Part shown: positions 7,475 to 16,599 of the stretch, piece by piece
Numbering within the stretch: position 1 is the stretch's first letter
Layout: every line of letters starts with the position of its first letter
NCBI RefSeq assembly: GCF_025685655.1
Contig: NZ_JAGSYG010000008.1
Span: 1-64,000, forward strand
Source of the DNA: Acidicapsa ligni
GTDB lineage: Bacteria; Acidobacteriota; Terriglobia; Terriglobales; Acidobacteriaceae
Reading direction: 5' to 3'
DNA: 64,000 nt
The notes under the pieces: generated by a model
Databases searched by the model: none
Seen by the model: the letters and a program-made list of their open reading frames with translations, nothing else
What the model was told of the DNA's origin: nothing
Position numbers and translations under genes: made by a program

Positions 7475-8206
7475 ATGGGAAAGCTTGAAGGTAAAGTTGC
7501 AGTCATCACGGGCGGATCGAGCGGTTTGGCGCTGGAGAGCGCCAAGCGCTTCGTTGAAGAAGGTGCCTACGTTTTCATCACGGGCCGCAGGCAGGAGGCG
7601 CTCGATGAGGCCGTCAAGCTGATCGGTCGGAACGTGACCGGCGTGCGCGGTGACGCGGCGAATCTCGACGACCTCGACCACCTGTTCGATACGGTCCAGA
7701 AGCAGAAGGGCAAAATCGACATCCTGTTCGCGAGCGCCGGAAAGGGTGAGGCCGCTGTACTGGGCAAGATTACCGAGCAGCATTTCGACAGAGAGTTCGG
7801 CCTGATTGTGCGAGGAACACTGTTCATGGCTCAAAAGGCGCTACCCCTGATTAATGACGGCGGATCGATCATCCTGACCGGGTCGGTCGCGTCGGTGAAA
7901 GGCTTCCCTGGTTTCGGCGTGTACGCGGCGAGCAAGGCGGCCTTGCGCTCCTTTGCACGCACGTGGCTGAACGAATTGAAGGGCAGAAAAATCCGGGTGA
8001 ACGTGCTGAGCCCGGGGCAGGTCGACACACAGGACTCCCAGCGGCTCGACAAGGCAACGAGGGAGATGTTCGAGTCCCTGATCCCCCGCGGAAAGATGGG
8101 TCGTCCCGAGGAGATCGCGGCGGCAGCGCTGTTTCTTGCTTCAGACGATTCGAGCTACGTGAATGGAATGGATTTCGCAGTCGACGGCGGCTTCTCGGCC
8201 GTCTGA
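7475..8206 (+). CDS. SDR-family oxidoreductase (first of a tandem pair)
   Basis: A classical short-chain dehydrogenase/reductase of 243 residues, starting MGKLEGKVAVITGG at 7475 with AGGAG 5 bases upstream. The cofactor motif is TGGSSGLA, with alanine where the third glycine is common. The catalytic serine lies in ILTGSVAS and the YxxxK pair in YAASKAAL, so the active site is complete. It is followed by a close paralogue after 94 bases. The long reading from 7442 only extends into untranslated leader. Control by the divergent AraC gene is likely. Substrate unknown. Confidence 0.93.
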   Translation: MGKLEGKVAVITGGSSGLALESAKRFVEEGAYVFITGRRQEALDEAVKLIGRNVTGVRGDAANLDDLDHLFDTVQKQKGKIDILFASAGKGEAAVLGKITEQHFDREFGLIVRGTLFMAQKALPLINDGGSIILTGSVASVKGFPGFGVYAASKAALRSFARTWLNELKGRKIRVNVLSPGQVDTQDSQRLDKATREMFESLIPRGKMGRPEEIAAAALFLASDDSSYVNGMDFAVDGGFSAV

Positions 8207-8300
8207 AATTGCGCCGAATCGTCGAACGTGGCTGATCTGGCAGACCCCGGTGAAAGAACTTTATCGCAATGAATATCACACATCAATCAAAGGAGAAACT

Positions 8301-9035
8301 ATGGGAAAGCTTGAAGGAAAAGTTGCAGTCATCACGGGTGGATCGAGCGGTATGGCGCTAGCGAGCGCCAAGCGGTTCGTTGAAGAAGGTGCCTACGTTT
8401 TCATCACCGGCCGCAGGCAAGAACAGCTCGATGAGGCCGTCAAGGCAATTGGCCGAAACGTAACCGGCGTGCGCGGTGATGCAGCCAATCTGAACGATCT
8501 GGACCGCCTTTTCGATACGGTCAAGCGCGAGAAGGGCAAGATTGACATCTTGTTCGCGAGTGCCGGCAAGGGGGAGCCACTGCCACTGGGCCAGATCACC
8601 GAGGAGCACTTCGATGCGGCCTTTGACCTGAATGTGCGCGGCACACTGTTCACGGTTCAGAAGGCGTTGCCGCTGTTCAACTGTGGCGGATCGATCATCA
8701 TGACCGGGTCCAATGCTTCAGCAAAAGGTTTTCCCGGTTTCGGCGTGTATGCCGCGAGCAAGTTGGCGTTGCGCTCCTTCGCACGTACGTGGGTCAACGA
8801 ACTGAAGGGCAGACATATCCGGGTAAACCTGCTGGTTCCGGGGGCTGTCACCTCACCGATGCAAGAAGAAGTTCTCACCAAGGAGGCGCGGGAGTTCTTC
8901 GAGTCGCTGATTCCGCGGGGAACGATGGGGCAGCCTGATGAGATTGCGACGGTTGCGTTGTTCCTTGCTTCAGACGACTCCAGCTACGTGAACGGGGTGG
9001 AATTGTTCGTCGATGGTGGCATGACGGCCGTTTGA
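8301..9035 (+). CDS. SDR-family oxidoreductase (second of a tandem pair)
   Basis: A 244-residue paralogue of the preceding gene; the two proteins share long identical stretches such as the first 15 residues and YVFITGRRQE. It has TGGSSGMA for NAD(P) binding, a serine in IMTGSNAS and YAASKLAL for catalysis. The start at 8301 has AGGAGA 4 bases upstream; the frame is open far upstream to 8163, overlapping the first gene, but that part is not conserved. The gene ends just before a strong hairpin terminator. The pair arose by duplication and both copies look intact. Confidence 0.93.
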   Translation: MGKLEGKVAVITGGSSGMALASAKRFVEEGAYVFITGRRQEQLDEAVKAIGRNVTGVRGDAANLNDLDRLFDTVKREKGKIDILFASAGKGEPLPLGQITEEHFDAAFDLNVRGTLFTVQKALPLFNCGGSIIMTGSNASAKGFPGFGVYAASKLALRSFARTWVNELKGRHIRVNLLVPGAVTSPMQEEVLTKEAREFFESLIPRGTMGQPDEIATVALFLASDDSSYVNGVELFVDGGMTAV

Positions 9036-9042
9036 GATCGGC

Positions 9043-9087
9043 GAGACCCGGTGAGTGGATGTCGCTGACGCACTCACCGGGTCTCGA
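9043..9087 (+). terminator. Hairpin terminator of the SDR pair
   Basis: CGAGACCCGGTGAGTG (9043-9058) is perfectly complementary to CACTCACCGGGTCTCG (9072-9087) with a 13-base loop. It begins 8 bases after the second SDR stop. There is no long T run after it, so it may need a factor or protect the mRNA end. Confidence 0.75.
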
Positions 9088-9124
9088 TCAACGGGAAGGC
9101 AACACCAACAGGTATTGGAGAAAA

Positions 9125-9502
9125 TCATGGTAATAACATATTTATGAAGTGGGAGGGTGAATCGGGACTCTGAAATCCCTCTTTAAGGGTACATGGAACA
9201 AAATGTCCGACGCGTTCATCGCGGTAGAATACCGATCCTCTCGTATCCAGATAAATCGCTGTTGCGATCAGCACGCATGGTAGCGCAAATAGTCCGATCA
9301 AGAGAGAAGCGCAAAATCGATCCATGCCTATTTTAACGATCTGATAGTGCCTACTGGGAAGGTTCAGATGACTCGTATGGACTAAGGAAGCTGAAACGCC
9401 CAATTCATGGACAGCTGCTCGATTAATAATCCTGCGGGCGGCTTTCGACCCGTTCATTCCGACAAAGCCAGATGGCAGCTCAACAGTCTCCTGGTCACCC
9501 AA
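9125..9502 (-). pseudogene. Truncated bacterial sugar transferase (exopolysaccharide initiation)
   Basis: The segment KIGMDRFCASLLIGLFALPC followed by DTRGSVFYRDERVG matches the start of the catalytic domain of polyprenyl-phosphate sugar-phosphate transferases: one membrane helix, then the xFxRxERVG signature. After RVG the family sequence stops, and a short unrelated tail ends the frame. The catalytic part is missing and the N-terminal part is short, so this is a remnant. It lies alone between the SDR terminator and the stress genes. Confidence 0.6.
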
Positions 9503-9578
9503 GATAATTCGCTTCTTATTGAGGATGGGGCAGCCAGTTTATGCTAGCTACCCCGTGTTCGTATTGGTAGATCACAAT

Positions 9579-10160
9579 TTAGTGGACTTTATCGGTGGTC
9601 GCCACGTACTCGCGTTCATTACCTAGTTCGTTTTTGGCAGCCGGTGCTTCTGCGGAGGACGCAATATCTTCGGCACCGGTTTCATTCAGAATGTCCTTTG
9701 CTCTCTTGATTTCGTCTGAGGTATCGCAGTGCACAGAAAGGAGGATGCCACCGTCCTTAACGCGGCCTTCGTACAGTTTGGCTTCGTATTCAGGGATGCC
9801 CATACCGACTAGAGCTCCGACCAGGCCGCCAACTGCACCACCAACACCCAGGCCTGCTAGCGCGCCCATGATTGGTCCAGCTGCGACCAGGGGCCCGATA
9901 CCGGGAATTGCGAGAGCGCCGATACCGGCAAGAAGGCCTAGAGTGCCACCAACAACGCCGCCCGTCGTTACCCCGACTGCGGTGCCTTCAGGAGCCTTAG
10001 TGGCTTTTTCGTGCGCGAAGTCTCTGGTGGAGTCGACGTCGGACATGAGTACGGAAACGTCTTCGTTAGGGAAGCCACTCGCCACCAATCGATCAACTGC
10101 CGACTCTGCTGTGATGGTGTTGGGGTAAATGCCAAATACAGCTGTCATTTTGCCTGTCAT
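9579..10160 (-). CDS. General-stress-protein-like protein with glycine-rich membrane region
   Basis: A 193-residue protein whose N-terminal part (FGIYPNTITAESAVDRLVASGF) resembles the general-stress GSP17M-type fold. It is followed by a long Gly/Ala-rich hydrophobic stretch (about residues 62-125) and a C-terminal segment that repeats the alpha/beta pattern (GGILLSVHCDTSDEIKRAKD). The hydrophobic part may insert in the membrane or pack as a glycine-zipper. GGAG precedes the ATG at 10160. It sits with a BON protein and a manganese catalase on the same strand, a stress-response neighbourhood. Confidence 0.75.
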   Translation of the reverse strand: MTGKMTAVFGIYPNTITAESAVDRLVASGFPNEDVSVLMSDVDSTRDFAHEKATKAPEGTAVGVTTGGVVGGTLGLLAGIGALAIPGIGPLVAAGPIMGALAGLGVGGAVGGLVGALVGMGIPEYEAKLYEGRVKDGGILLSVHCDTSDEIKRAKDILNETGAEDIASSAEAPAAKNELGNEREYVATTDKVH

Positions 10161-10223
10161 TTTAGTTCTCCTTCATCTCTGTCTGATCGTTCGTTGGGGA
10201 AACGGAAAAGTCTCGGAGACCTA

Positions 10224-10622
10224 CTACTTGACCGTGATGTCGTTGGTAATCCTGTCGGCCCCACCGGCGGCTTTCGCAGCCAGATCGGCGACAGTCTGTT
10301 TCTCGGAGTCCGATTTCACGGGGCCCTTAAGAGTCACCATGCCATTGAGGGTAATGATCTTGACGTTATGCGCATAGGTGGAGAGCGACTTCTCGGCAAT
10401 GATCGCTTTTCTGATCTGAGCGGTCACTTGTAGATCCGCCGAAGCATTCGTCTGTTTGTCGGCCGTTATGTCGTGTTTCTTGTTTTTCGCCGAATTATCC
10501 GGGGCCGTGCTCGGAGTGGATTGGTCTTGTCCATATCCTGGGAATGAGATCACACAGAGACTGGCGAGTGCCAGTGTGCTGTAGAGCGTAAAGAGCCTGG
10601 GCGTTATGCTTATGGTTTTCAT
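10224..10622 (-). CDS. Secreted BON-domain protein
   Basis: A 132-residue protein with an N-terminal signal peptide (hydrophobic core about 11-30, cut near GYGQ), a polar linker and one BON domain at about 62-130 (VTAQIRKAIIAEKSLSTYAH, then VKIITLNGMVTLKGPVKSD). BON domains of this OsmY-like group act in the periplasm, probably binding phospholipid and stabilising the envelope under stress. It lies between the stress protein and manganese catalase genes, all on the minus strand with gaps of 63 and 73 bases. Confidence 0.88.
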   Translation of the reverse strand: MKTISITPRLFTLYSTLALASLCVISFPGYGQDQSTPSTAPDNSAKNKKHDITADKQTNASADLQVTAQIRKAIIAEKSLSTYAHNVKIITLNGMVTLKGPVKSDSEKQTVADLAAKAAGGADRITNDITVK

Positions 10623-10695
10623 ATTCCATCTCTTTCCAGTTCGCGTTCAACGTTAAGTGGCGCGCCATATCAAAATGCGCAATGCCGAGAACTCT

Positions 10696-11535
10696 CTAGC
10701 CTTTCGCTTCTGCGACCCCGATGAGCTCTTCCTTGTAAGGAGCGGAGCTTGTCGGCTTTCCCGCGTCTTGCTTGCCACGGTCCTCTCCGCGGACTACGCC
10801 ATTGATGTCATCAACTGACAGCCCAGGCCCGCCGTGCAGTTGGGATTCAACCGGATGCAGGCCGAAACTCGTTTGCCAAGGTCCGTGCATGTCGATGTCA
10901 CCCTCGCTGCCAGTCCCAGTTGAACCGTTGAAATATTCGTCGACAATGCCGGGGGTGGGCCGAAGCCGACCGACCGAGAAGGGGTTCTTTTCCAAGCTTT
11001 CAAGGGCAGCCGAGAACGCCTTCATATGCGTGATCTCTCGTGTCATTAAAAACTGCAAGGTGTCGATCGAACCTGGATCGTCTGTATGTTCGATGAGCCG
11101 CTCGTAGACAATCTTGGCGCGTGCCTCTGCGGCAATGTTGCTCCGAAGGTCGACATCCATTTCTCCTGTGACCTTCAAGTAGTCCGCCGTCCACGCGTTC
11201 CCCATGGAATCGAAAAGTGCCACTCCTCCGCCGCCTGCGATCGCCACGAGGGGATCTGCTTCTGCGGCCTCACTGTCTGTCTTCAAGCCTTTCAAGTGCA
11301 TACGAATGAGTGCACCGACGACCTCAAGATGACTGAGTTCTTCGGTGCCAATATCCATGAGCAAATCACGCCTCGCAATGTCGTTCACACAGTTCCAGCC
11401 TTGGATGGTGTATTGCATTGCTGCCGCTAGTTCGCCATTCGCGCCACCGAATTGTTCAAGCAGCATGTTTCCAAATCGAATGTTAGGGGTGTCTACTTTG
11501 ACCGTATACATCAACTTCTTAACGTGGTGATACAT
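10696..11535 (-). CDS. Manganese catalase
   Basis: A 279-residue di-manganese catalase, which breaks down hydrogen peroxide without haem. The ferritin-like four-helix core shows the metal-ligand regions LEQFGGANGELAAAMQY and MDIGTEELSHLEVVG near the N-terminus and ITHMKAFSAAL further on. The C-terminal tail is rich in Gly, Asp and Pro, as is usual. It heads a minus-strand stress group with a BON protein and a general stress protein, so it may be co-regulated with them. The first codon is taken at 11535. Confidence 0.95.
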   Translation of the reverse strand: MYHHVKKLMYTVKVDTPNIRFGNMLLEQFGGANGELAAAMQYTIQGWNCVNDIARRDLLMDIGTEELSHLEVVGALIRMHLKGLKTDSEAAEADPLVAIAGGGGVALFDSMGNAWTADYLKVTGEMDVDLRSNIAAEARAKIVYERLIEHTDDPGSIDTLQFLMTREITHMKAFSAALESLEKNPFSVGRLRPTPGIVDEYFNGSTGTGSEGDIDMHGPWQTSFGLHPVESQLHGGPGLSVDDINGVVRGEDRGKQDAGKPTSSAPYKEELIGVAEAKG

Positions 11536-12471
11536 TTCGGGAACCTCTTCCGAATCAATTTCTTTCTGCTGGCTGTGATGCGCGCGAGATAGGCGGCAAC
11601 CCCCCGGCAGTGATCAATTAAGCTCTGGTATTTGGCAAATAGTTTTTAGCACTTACAAAGGGTTTTCAGCTCATTAACATTTCCCAATTGCTCACGTTCG
11701 AGATCGGGCATAGTTTTTCGGCTCTGCACTTACAGCAACTTTTTTGGGAAGCCGGGTCCTCGTAAGAGGAATTGAGGAGATACGCAATTCTTAAGAAAAT
11801 GAGGAAGCAGACTAGCATTGTGGGAGCGTCTGCGCTGGCTCTTTGCGCCCACAAATTGATGAGTGTGGTTTAAAAAACAACAATGAGGCAGCGCCGAATT
11901 GTTCAAAAACACGAAGATGTATCAAGCACCTACTGCGTAGACTCTAGAACGCACCAGCTTCTAAGAGTCGTATATCGAGGGAGGCACCCCCGGAGGCGCC
12001 TGCTCCAACCGCCTCTAGAAATTCCTCGATAGTGAGCCGCTGATTGTTATCGTGGATCCGGATTAAGTATCGATGACCACTCGTATCCAAATCCTGAAGC
12101 TCCCGGTTTTCAGGCGTTTCCCGCACAACCTAGCAGGAACGGAGGCTCGATCCTGTCCAATCAAAAATACAGACGATCCTGAGCGAAACTGTCGATGCGA
12201 GGGAAGCTGCCGAGATTCAATCGATCGTTGTTGAAGCGGGATTTCTATCGTCGCCCAGATATTCGATCACTGGATCAATTCAGAACGTACGGGAATGAGC
12301 CGACCGATTTTGGCATCCGCATTGACTTCCCTGGGGAGGAGGCTGATCGCCGAAGTGAAATTGATACTGGGGTAAGATCCAGGCAGACGCGGACGCCACT
12401 GACTAGCCATCCGAAGCTCGATTCAGTGCAAGATTGCACGTTCTGATCGCGAACAAGATTTACGATGGATT
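11536..12471. other. Gene-poor interval
   Basis: No convincing gene is seen in these 936 bases. A 60-codon GTG-initiated frame on the minus strand (11944-12126) has coding-like composition but no ribosome site and no recognised family. A plus-strand frame at 12195-12446 contains KRDFYRRPDI, faintly like the start of 3-methyladenine DNA glycosylases, but the similarity does not continue. Confidence 0.5.
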
Positions 12472-13554
12472 GTGCAATTGCCAGTCTCCGCACCTTTACT
12501 TCCGATGCTTGCTAAGCTAGTTGGCTCAATCCCGGCTGGCGATGGCTGGATCTTCGAACCGAAGTGGGATGGATTTCGCACCATTGTCTTTCGGGATCGC
12601 GAAGAGATCCTCATCCAGAGTCGTGATGGGAAATCGTTGAATCGCTATTTCCCTGAACTAGTCGACACGCTTCTTCGTGGCCTGCCAGAACAGTGTGTCC
12701 TCGATGGTGAAGTGGTCATCGCATCCGATCGTGGACTTGACTTTGATTCGCTTCAACTACGCATTCACCCTGCAGCATCGCGGATCAAGCTACTAGCGAA
12801 ACAGACTCCCGCGTCGGTTGTGTTCTTTGACCTTCTCTGTGCAGGAGAGGACGATCTGCGCGAACAACCCTTCGAAGAGCGGCGCAAGCGCCTCGAGTCT
12901 TTGCTCAAGCCGGCGGCCCCTTCCATCTACATCACGCCTATGACGCAAGATCCCTCCATTGCATTGGATTGGTTCAGCCGATTTGAGGGCGCTGGTCTTG
13001 ATGGAGTGATGGCCAAGCCGATTGGCGGAGTATACCAACCAGACAAGCGGGTCATGCTCAAGCTCAAACATGAGCGAGACTGTGATTGCGTCGTTGCCGG
13101 TTTTCGTTGGCACAAAAATGGCCTGGGTACAGCTATTGGATCGCTGCTCCTCGGACTTTACGATGAAGCTGGAGAGTTGCAGCATGTAGGGGTATGCGCC
13201 AGCTTCACGATGGATAAGCGGAAAGAATTGGTTTCTTATCTTGCGCCTTATCGTGACGATGCACTTGCGGATCATCCGTGGGCCAATTGGGCTTCTTCGC
13301 AAGCCGCTGGGGCAGGAAAGCGTATGCCTGGCGCCCAGAGCCGTTGGAGCCAGGGGAAGGAGCTGTCCTGGGAGCCGCTTCGCATAGAGCTGGTTTCAGA
13401 GGTTGTGTACGAGCACATGCAAGGGGATCGCTTTCGCCACATGGCGCTGTTTCGAAGATGGCGTTCTGACAAAAGACCTATGGATTGCACTTACGCACAA
13501 CTCGAGGTTGCTCCGCCACAGGAACTGATGGAGATATTTCCGCACGGCGGATAA
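12472..13554 (+). CDS. ATP-dependent DNA ligase (LigC/LigD ligase-domain type)
   Basis: A 360-residue ATP-dependent ligase that seals nicks in DNA. The nucleotidyl-transferase motif I is EPKWDGFR with the adenylated lysine at residue 31; motif III (FFDLL), motif IV (DGVMAK) and motif V (MLKLKHER) follow in order. The C-terminal OB domain includes TAIGSLLLGLYD. The size fits stand-alone LigC-type ligases used in end joining or base-excision repair. Initiation is at a GTG (12472). It is convergent with, and overlaps by 77 bases, a LigD-type polymerase gene, which supports a role with that partner. No Ku gene is in the window. Confidence 0.93.
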   Translation: MQLPVSAPLLPMLAKLVGSIPAGDGWIFEPKWDGFRTIVFRDREEILIQSRDGKSLNRYFPELVDTLLRGLPEQCVLDGEVVIASDRGLDFDSLQLRIHPAASRIKLLAKQTPASVVFFDLLCAGEDDLREQPFEERRKRLESLLKPAAPSIYITPMTQDPSIALDWFSRFEGAGLDGVMAKPIGGVYQPDKRVMLKLKHERDCDCVVAGFRWHKNGLGTAIGSLLLGLYDEAGELQHVGVCASFTMDKRKELVSYLAPYRDDALADHPWANWASSQAAGAGKRMPGAQSRWSQGKELSWEPLRIELVSEVVYEHMQGDRFRHMALFRRWRSDKRPMDCTYAQLEVAPPQELMEIFPHGG

Positions 13555-14883
13555 GCTTGTTTAGTTTCCTGCGATGCGTTCGACTACTTACTTGGTCCTC
13601 CCGCGTTGGATCATCATCGGGGTAAGGTGTTCCTTGCGGTGGGCGCAGCTCTTCCGGCACATGCCGCAGGTTTATCCGAATGCGATACCAAATAGTCGAT
13701 CGTCCTCGCATGCGGTCCACAAGCACATCATCGACGGCAAGCAATGCCGCGGCTTTAGGGTGCTGAGTTTTCCATCGTTCCAATCCGTGCAAAGCAGCTT
13801 CTTCCTTTGGAGAGTTCGCAACTACGATCAACGGCATCTTTGAGCGCGTGATTTTAGCCGAGGATTTCTTCGCAGCCGATTTTGCTCGGGAGGTAGAAAC
13901 GCGTGGCCCCTCTCCCTCCATCTTGCGAAAGTGCGGAGGCCAAGGGGCATCTCCCAGACCTTGAGCCTCGTCACGCGCCGCCAATTCGAGCAGCTGGTCG
14001 AGAGAACCCTTTGCGCTGTCCATCCCGGCATGCGGGTCGCCCATCTCGGCGAATCGTTGCGGCATGGTGAGTACGGTAAAGTCACCCGGTTCGCAGTCGG
14101 GGACCTCATCCCATTTGAGCGGAGCGGAGACACGCGCGTCAGGCAGAGGCCGCACGGAGTACGCGGAGGCTGTGGTGCGGTCCTTCGCGTTTTGGTTGTA
14201 GTCGAGGAAAATACCGTGGCGCTCTTCTTTCCACCATTTCGAACTAGCTAAGGTAGGCACTCGGCGCTCAACCTCGCGTGATAGAGCTATCGCGGCGCGG
14301 CGAACCTCGGTGAAGCTCCAGCGTTGCTCTATGCGGACGTTGATGTGTATTCCTCGCGAGCCGCTCGTCTTAGGCCATCCGACAAGCCCGAGCCCATCAA
14401 GCACCGATTTCACCTCCATCGCAACAAGACGTACATCGTTCCATCCCACACCTGGACCTGGGTCCAAATCGACACGCAGCTCATCGGGATGATCAAGATC
14501 GCCCAAGCGAATGGCGTGAGGATGCAGTTCGATGCATCCGAGATTTACGATCCAGGCTAGGCCGGCGGTATCGTCTACAACGACTTCTTCTGCCGTTCGC
14601 CCAGAAGGAAAAGAAAGGGTAACGGTCCGCAGCCATCGGGATGATCGGTTGGCGCACGTTTCTGATAGAAAGGCTCTGCCTCAGCCCCATTGACGAATCG
14701 CTTAAGAACGATGGGCCGGTCCCGGATGCCGGCCAGAGCTCCGCTCGCTACAGTGAGAAAATAGCGGACGAGGTCCAGCTTGGACAGGGTTGTTTTTTTT
14801 GAAAAATAAAGCTTTTCGGGATGACTGATACGGATCTCTCGGCCCTCGATCTGGAGACTCTCGGCTTCGTCGCTTTTTTTCAC
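13478..14883 (-). pseudogene. LigD-type DNA polymerase/primase gene with a frameshift
   Basis: Read on the minus strand, a GTG at 14883 starts ISHPEKLYFSKKTTLSKLDL, the start of the LigD polymerase (PrimPol) domain, continuing to YQKRAPTDHP. The family sequence then carries on in another frame as WLRTVTLSFPSGRTAEEVV up to the catalytic DELRVDLDPGPG and the C-terminus RIRINLRHVPEELRPPQGTP. The switch is near 14632-14640, where one base appears to be missing (ccc ga / tgg). Apart from this lesion the gene is complete for a polymerase of the LigD kind with a basic linker. Either it is newly inactivated or the base is an assembly error. It overlaps the convergent ligase gene. Confidence 0.8.
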
Positions 14884-15040
14884 GGAACCAGCTTACATCG
14901 TGCGTCCCGTGTGAGGTAGTCATTAACCGGACGAATTTAGTGGGAGGATGGTCTCATGGAAACAGCACATCGAGATTGCGTCAGCATCTAATGTTCTGAA
15001 TTGAAGACCAGCAGCAAGTTGCGTGAAGGATAGAACCGCC

Positions 15041-15805
15041 ATGAAAATAGCGAGTTGGAATGTCAATTCGATCCGCGCGCGACTTGAGCCGGTAACGAAA
15101 TGGCTGGAAAAGTCAAAGCCGGATATCCTGCTGCTGCAGGAGCTCAAAGGTTCTGAGTTCCCGGTCGATTATTTCAAGACGCTGGGATACGAGAGCTCTG
15201 CTGTCACGCAGAAGTCATACAACGGTGTTGCGATCCTCTCTCGGCATCCGATTGAAACGATCAGCACGACGCTCAATGGCGATGAGACAGACAGCCACGC
15301 TCGATTCCTCGACACTCTCATTGATGGAATTCGGGTCATCAATATCTATCTCCCTAATGGCAATCCGGTCGGAACTGCCAAGTTCGACTACAAGCTCGCC
15401 TGGATGGACCGACTTTCATTTCTCTTAGCCGATTTAATTAAGAAGGACGAGCCTGGGCTCATCGGTGGCGACTTCAATGTCATTCCCGAAGACGTTGATT
15501 GCCACAAGCCTTCCTCATGGGTTTACGACGCTATATTTCAGCCTGAGTCACGATCGAGGTATCGTGCCTATCTGGCGATGGGATACACCGATGCCTTCCG
15601 CTCGCTGCATCCGGAGGAGAGCGGTAAGTTCACGTACTGGGATTACTTCCGAAAGGCTTTTGAATATAACCGCGGAGCTCGCATCGATCATTTTCTCCTT
15701 TCGCCAAAGATCGCAAGCAGGCTCAGATCTTGCGAAATTGATACCGGTCCTCGAGCTGAAGAAAAGCCATCAGACCATACGCCCATCGTCATCGAGCTAA
15801 GCTAG
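15041..15805 (+). CDS. xth: Exodeoxyribonuclease III
   Basis: A 254-residue exonuclease III / AP endonuclease of the EEP superfamily, acting in base-excision repair. Motifs appear in order: SWNVNSIRAR (Asn), LLQELKG (catalytic Glu), GGDFNVIPEDVD, and the C-terminal SDHTPIVIEL with the catalytic Asp-His. I choose the ATG at 15041 because MKIASWNVNS is the usual N-terminus. It stands divergent from the LigD-type gene and overlaps the DUF72 gene convergently by 17 bases, so several DNA-repair genes are grouped here. Confidence 0.95.
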   Translation: MKIASWNVNSIRARLEPVTKWLEKSKPDILLLQELKGSEFPVDYFKTLGYESSAVTQKSYNGVAILSRHPIETISTTLNGDETDSHARFLDTLIDGIRVINIYLPNGNPVGTAKFDYKLAWMDRLSFLLADLIKKDEPGLIGGDFNVIPEDVDCHKPSSWVYDAIFQPESRSRYRAYLAMGYTDAFRSLHPEESGKFTYWDYFRKAFEYNRGARIDHFLLSPKIASRLRSCEIDTGPRAEEKPSDHTPIVIELS

Positions 15806-16565
15806 TCGTGCTGCGGTCATCCTCATCACGATAGATTTCATTCGCAAGGACCTGAAGTTGGAGTGCGTTGGAATAGGCGTGGCCGGCGGCGGTATTATCG
15901 AAGATGATCCACGTCCTTTTATGCGGTTCAATCTTCGATCCCAGTGAATTTAGAAACGCCGCGTCGTAGCTCGAATAGTACATGTGGGGTGAACCGTGCA
16001 ACCGATAATAAGCGAGGCCCTCGTCGCCGCCACACGCACTCGCTTTTGGTCCCCCCTTAGGAGGATCGGCAGCTACTCGTGTGATTTTGTATTTCACTAG
16101 CAGATCATCGACTGCATCGTTAAACCAGCTCGGATGGCGTGGCTCCAGAACGATGTCGGCCGAGTACATATTTCGTACCGCAATCAGGAAGTCTGTCACC
16201 ATACTCTTATCGAACGCAAGAGATGGCGGAAGTTGGAAGAGGACTGGTCCTCTCTTTTCTCCGAGTGGTTCGATCTGGGTGAAGAAAGCTTGCATCAGGG
16301 GCTCGACGTCGCGAAGTTTTGCATCGTGCGTGATCGTCTTGGGAGCCTTGATCGAGAAGCGGAAGTCTGCCGGGGTTTCTTTTGCCCACCTGTCCCACGT
16401 AGTTGCTCGGTGGACTCGATAGAAGGTTGAGTTAATCTCAACGCACGGGAGCATCCGAGAGTAGCGTTGTAAATGGCTGCCAAGCCGGTGCGACCATTCC
16501 GGTTGGAATTGCTGTGGCATGGACCAACCGGCAGTGCCAATACGGAACATGTTGATTGGATGCAT
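15789..16565 (-). CDS. DUF72 family protein (YecE-like)
   Basis: A 258-residue protein of the DUF72 TIM-barrel-like family: it begins FRIGTAGWSMPQQF and holds EINSTFYR, WAKETPADFRFSIKAPK, LFQLPPSL and YYRLHGSP, all characteristic. The biochemical function of the family is not established; structural relatives suggest a sugar-isomerase- or nuclease-like fold. Start codons at 16565 and 16550 are both possible. It lies tail to tail with the exonuclease III gene, overlapping by 17 bases. Confidence 0.9.
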   Translation of the reverse strand: MHPINMFRIGTAGWSMPQQFQPEWSHRLGSHLQRYSRMLPCVEINSTFYRVHRATTWDRWAKETPADFRFSIKAPKTITHDAKLRDVEPLMQAFFTQIEPLGEKRGPVLFQLPPSLAFDKSMVTDFLIAVRNMYSADIVLEPRHPSWFNDAVDDLLVKYKITRVAADPPKGGPKASACGGDEGLAYYRLHGSPHMYYSSYDAAFLNSLGSKIEPHKRTWIIFDNTAAGHAYSNALQLQVLANEIYRDEDDRSTTSLAR

Positions 16566-16599
16566 GAAACTGCTTTGATCGTCATGAACAATACTTCAA

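Noticed and set aside
11944..12126. 60-codon minus-strand frame
   Set aside because: Coding-like composition, but GTG start without ribosome site and no recognised family; not listed as a gene.
12195..12446. Possible 3-methyladenine DNA glycosylase fragment
   Set aside because: Only about ten residues (KRDFYRRPDI) resemble the family start; the following conserved motif is missing in all frames.
14791..14798. Run of eight T inside the LigD-type gene as the frameshift site
   Set aside because: The protein match continues in the same frame across this run (FSKKTTLSK), so the break lies further on near 14635.
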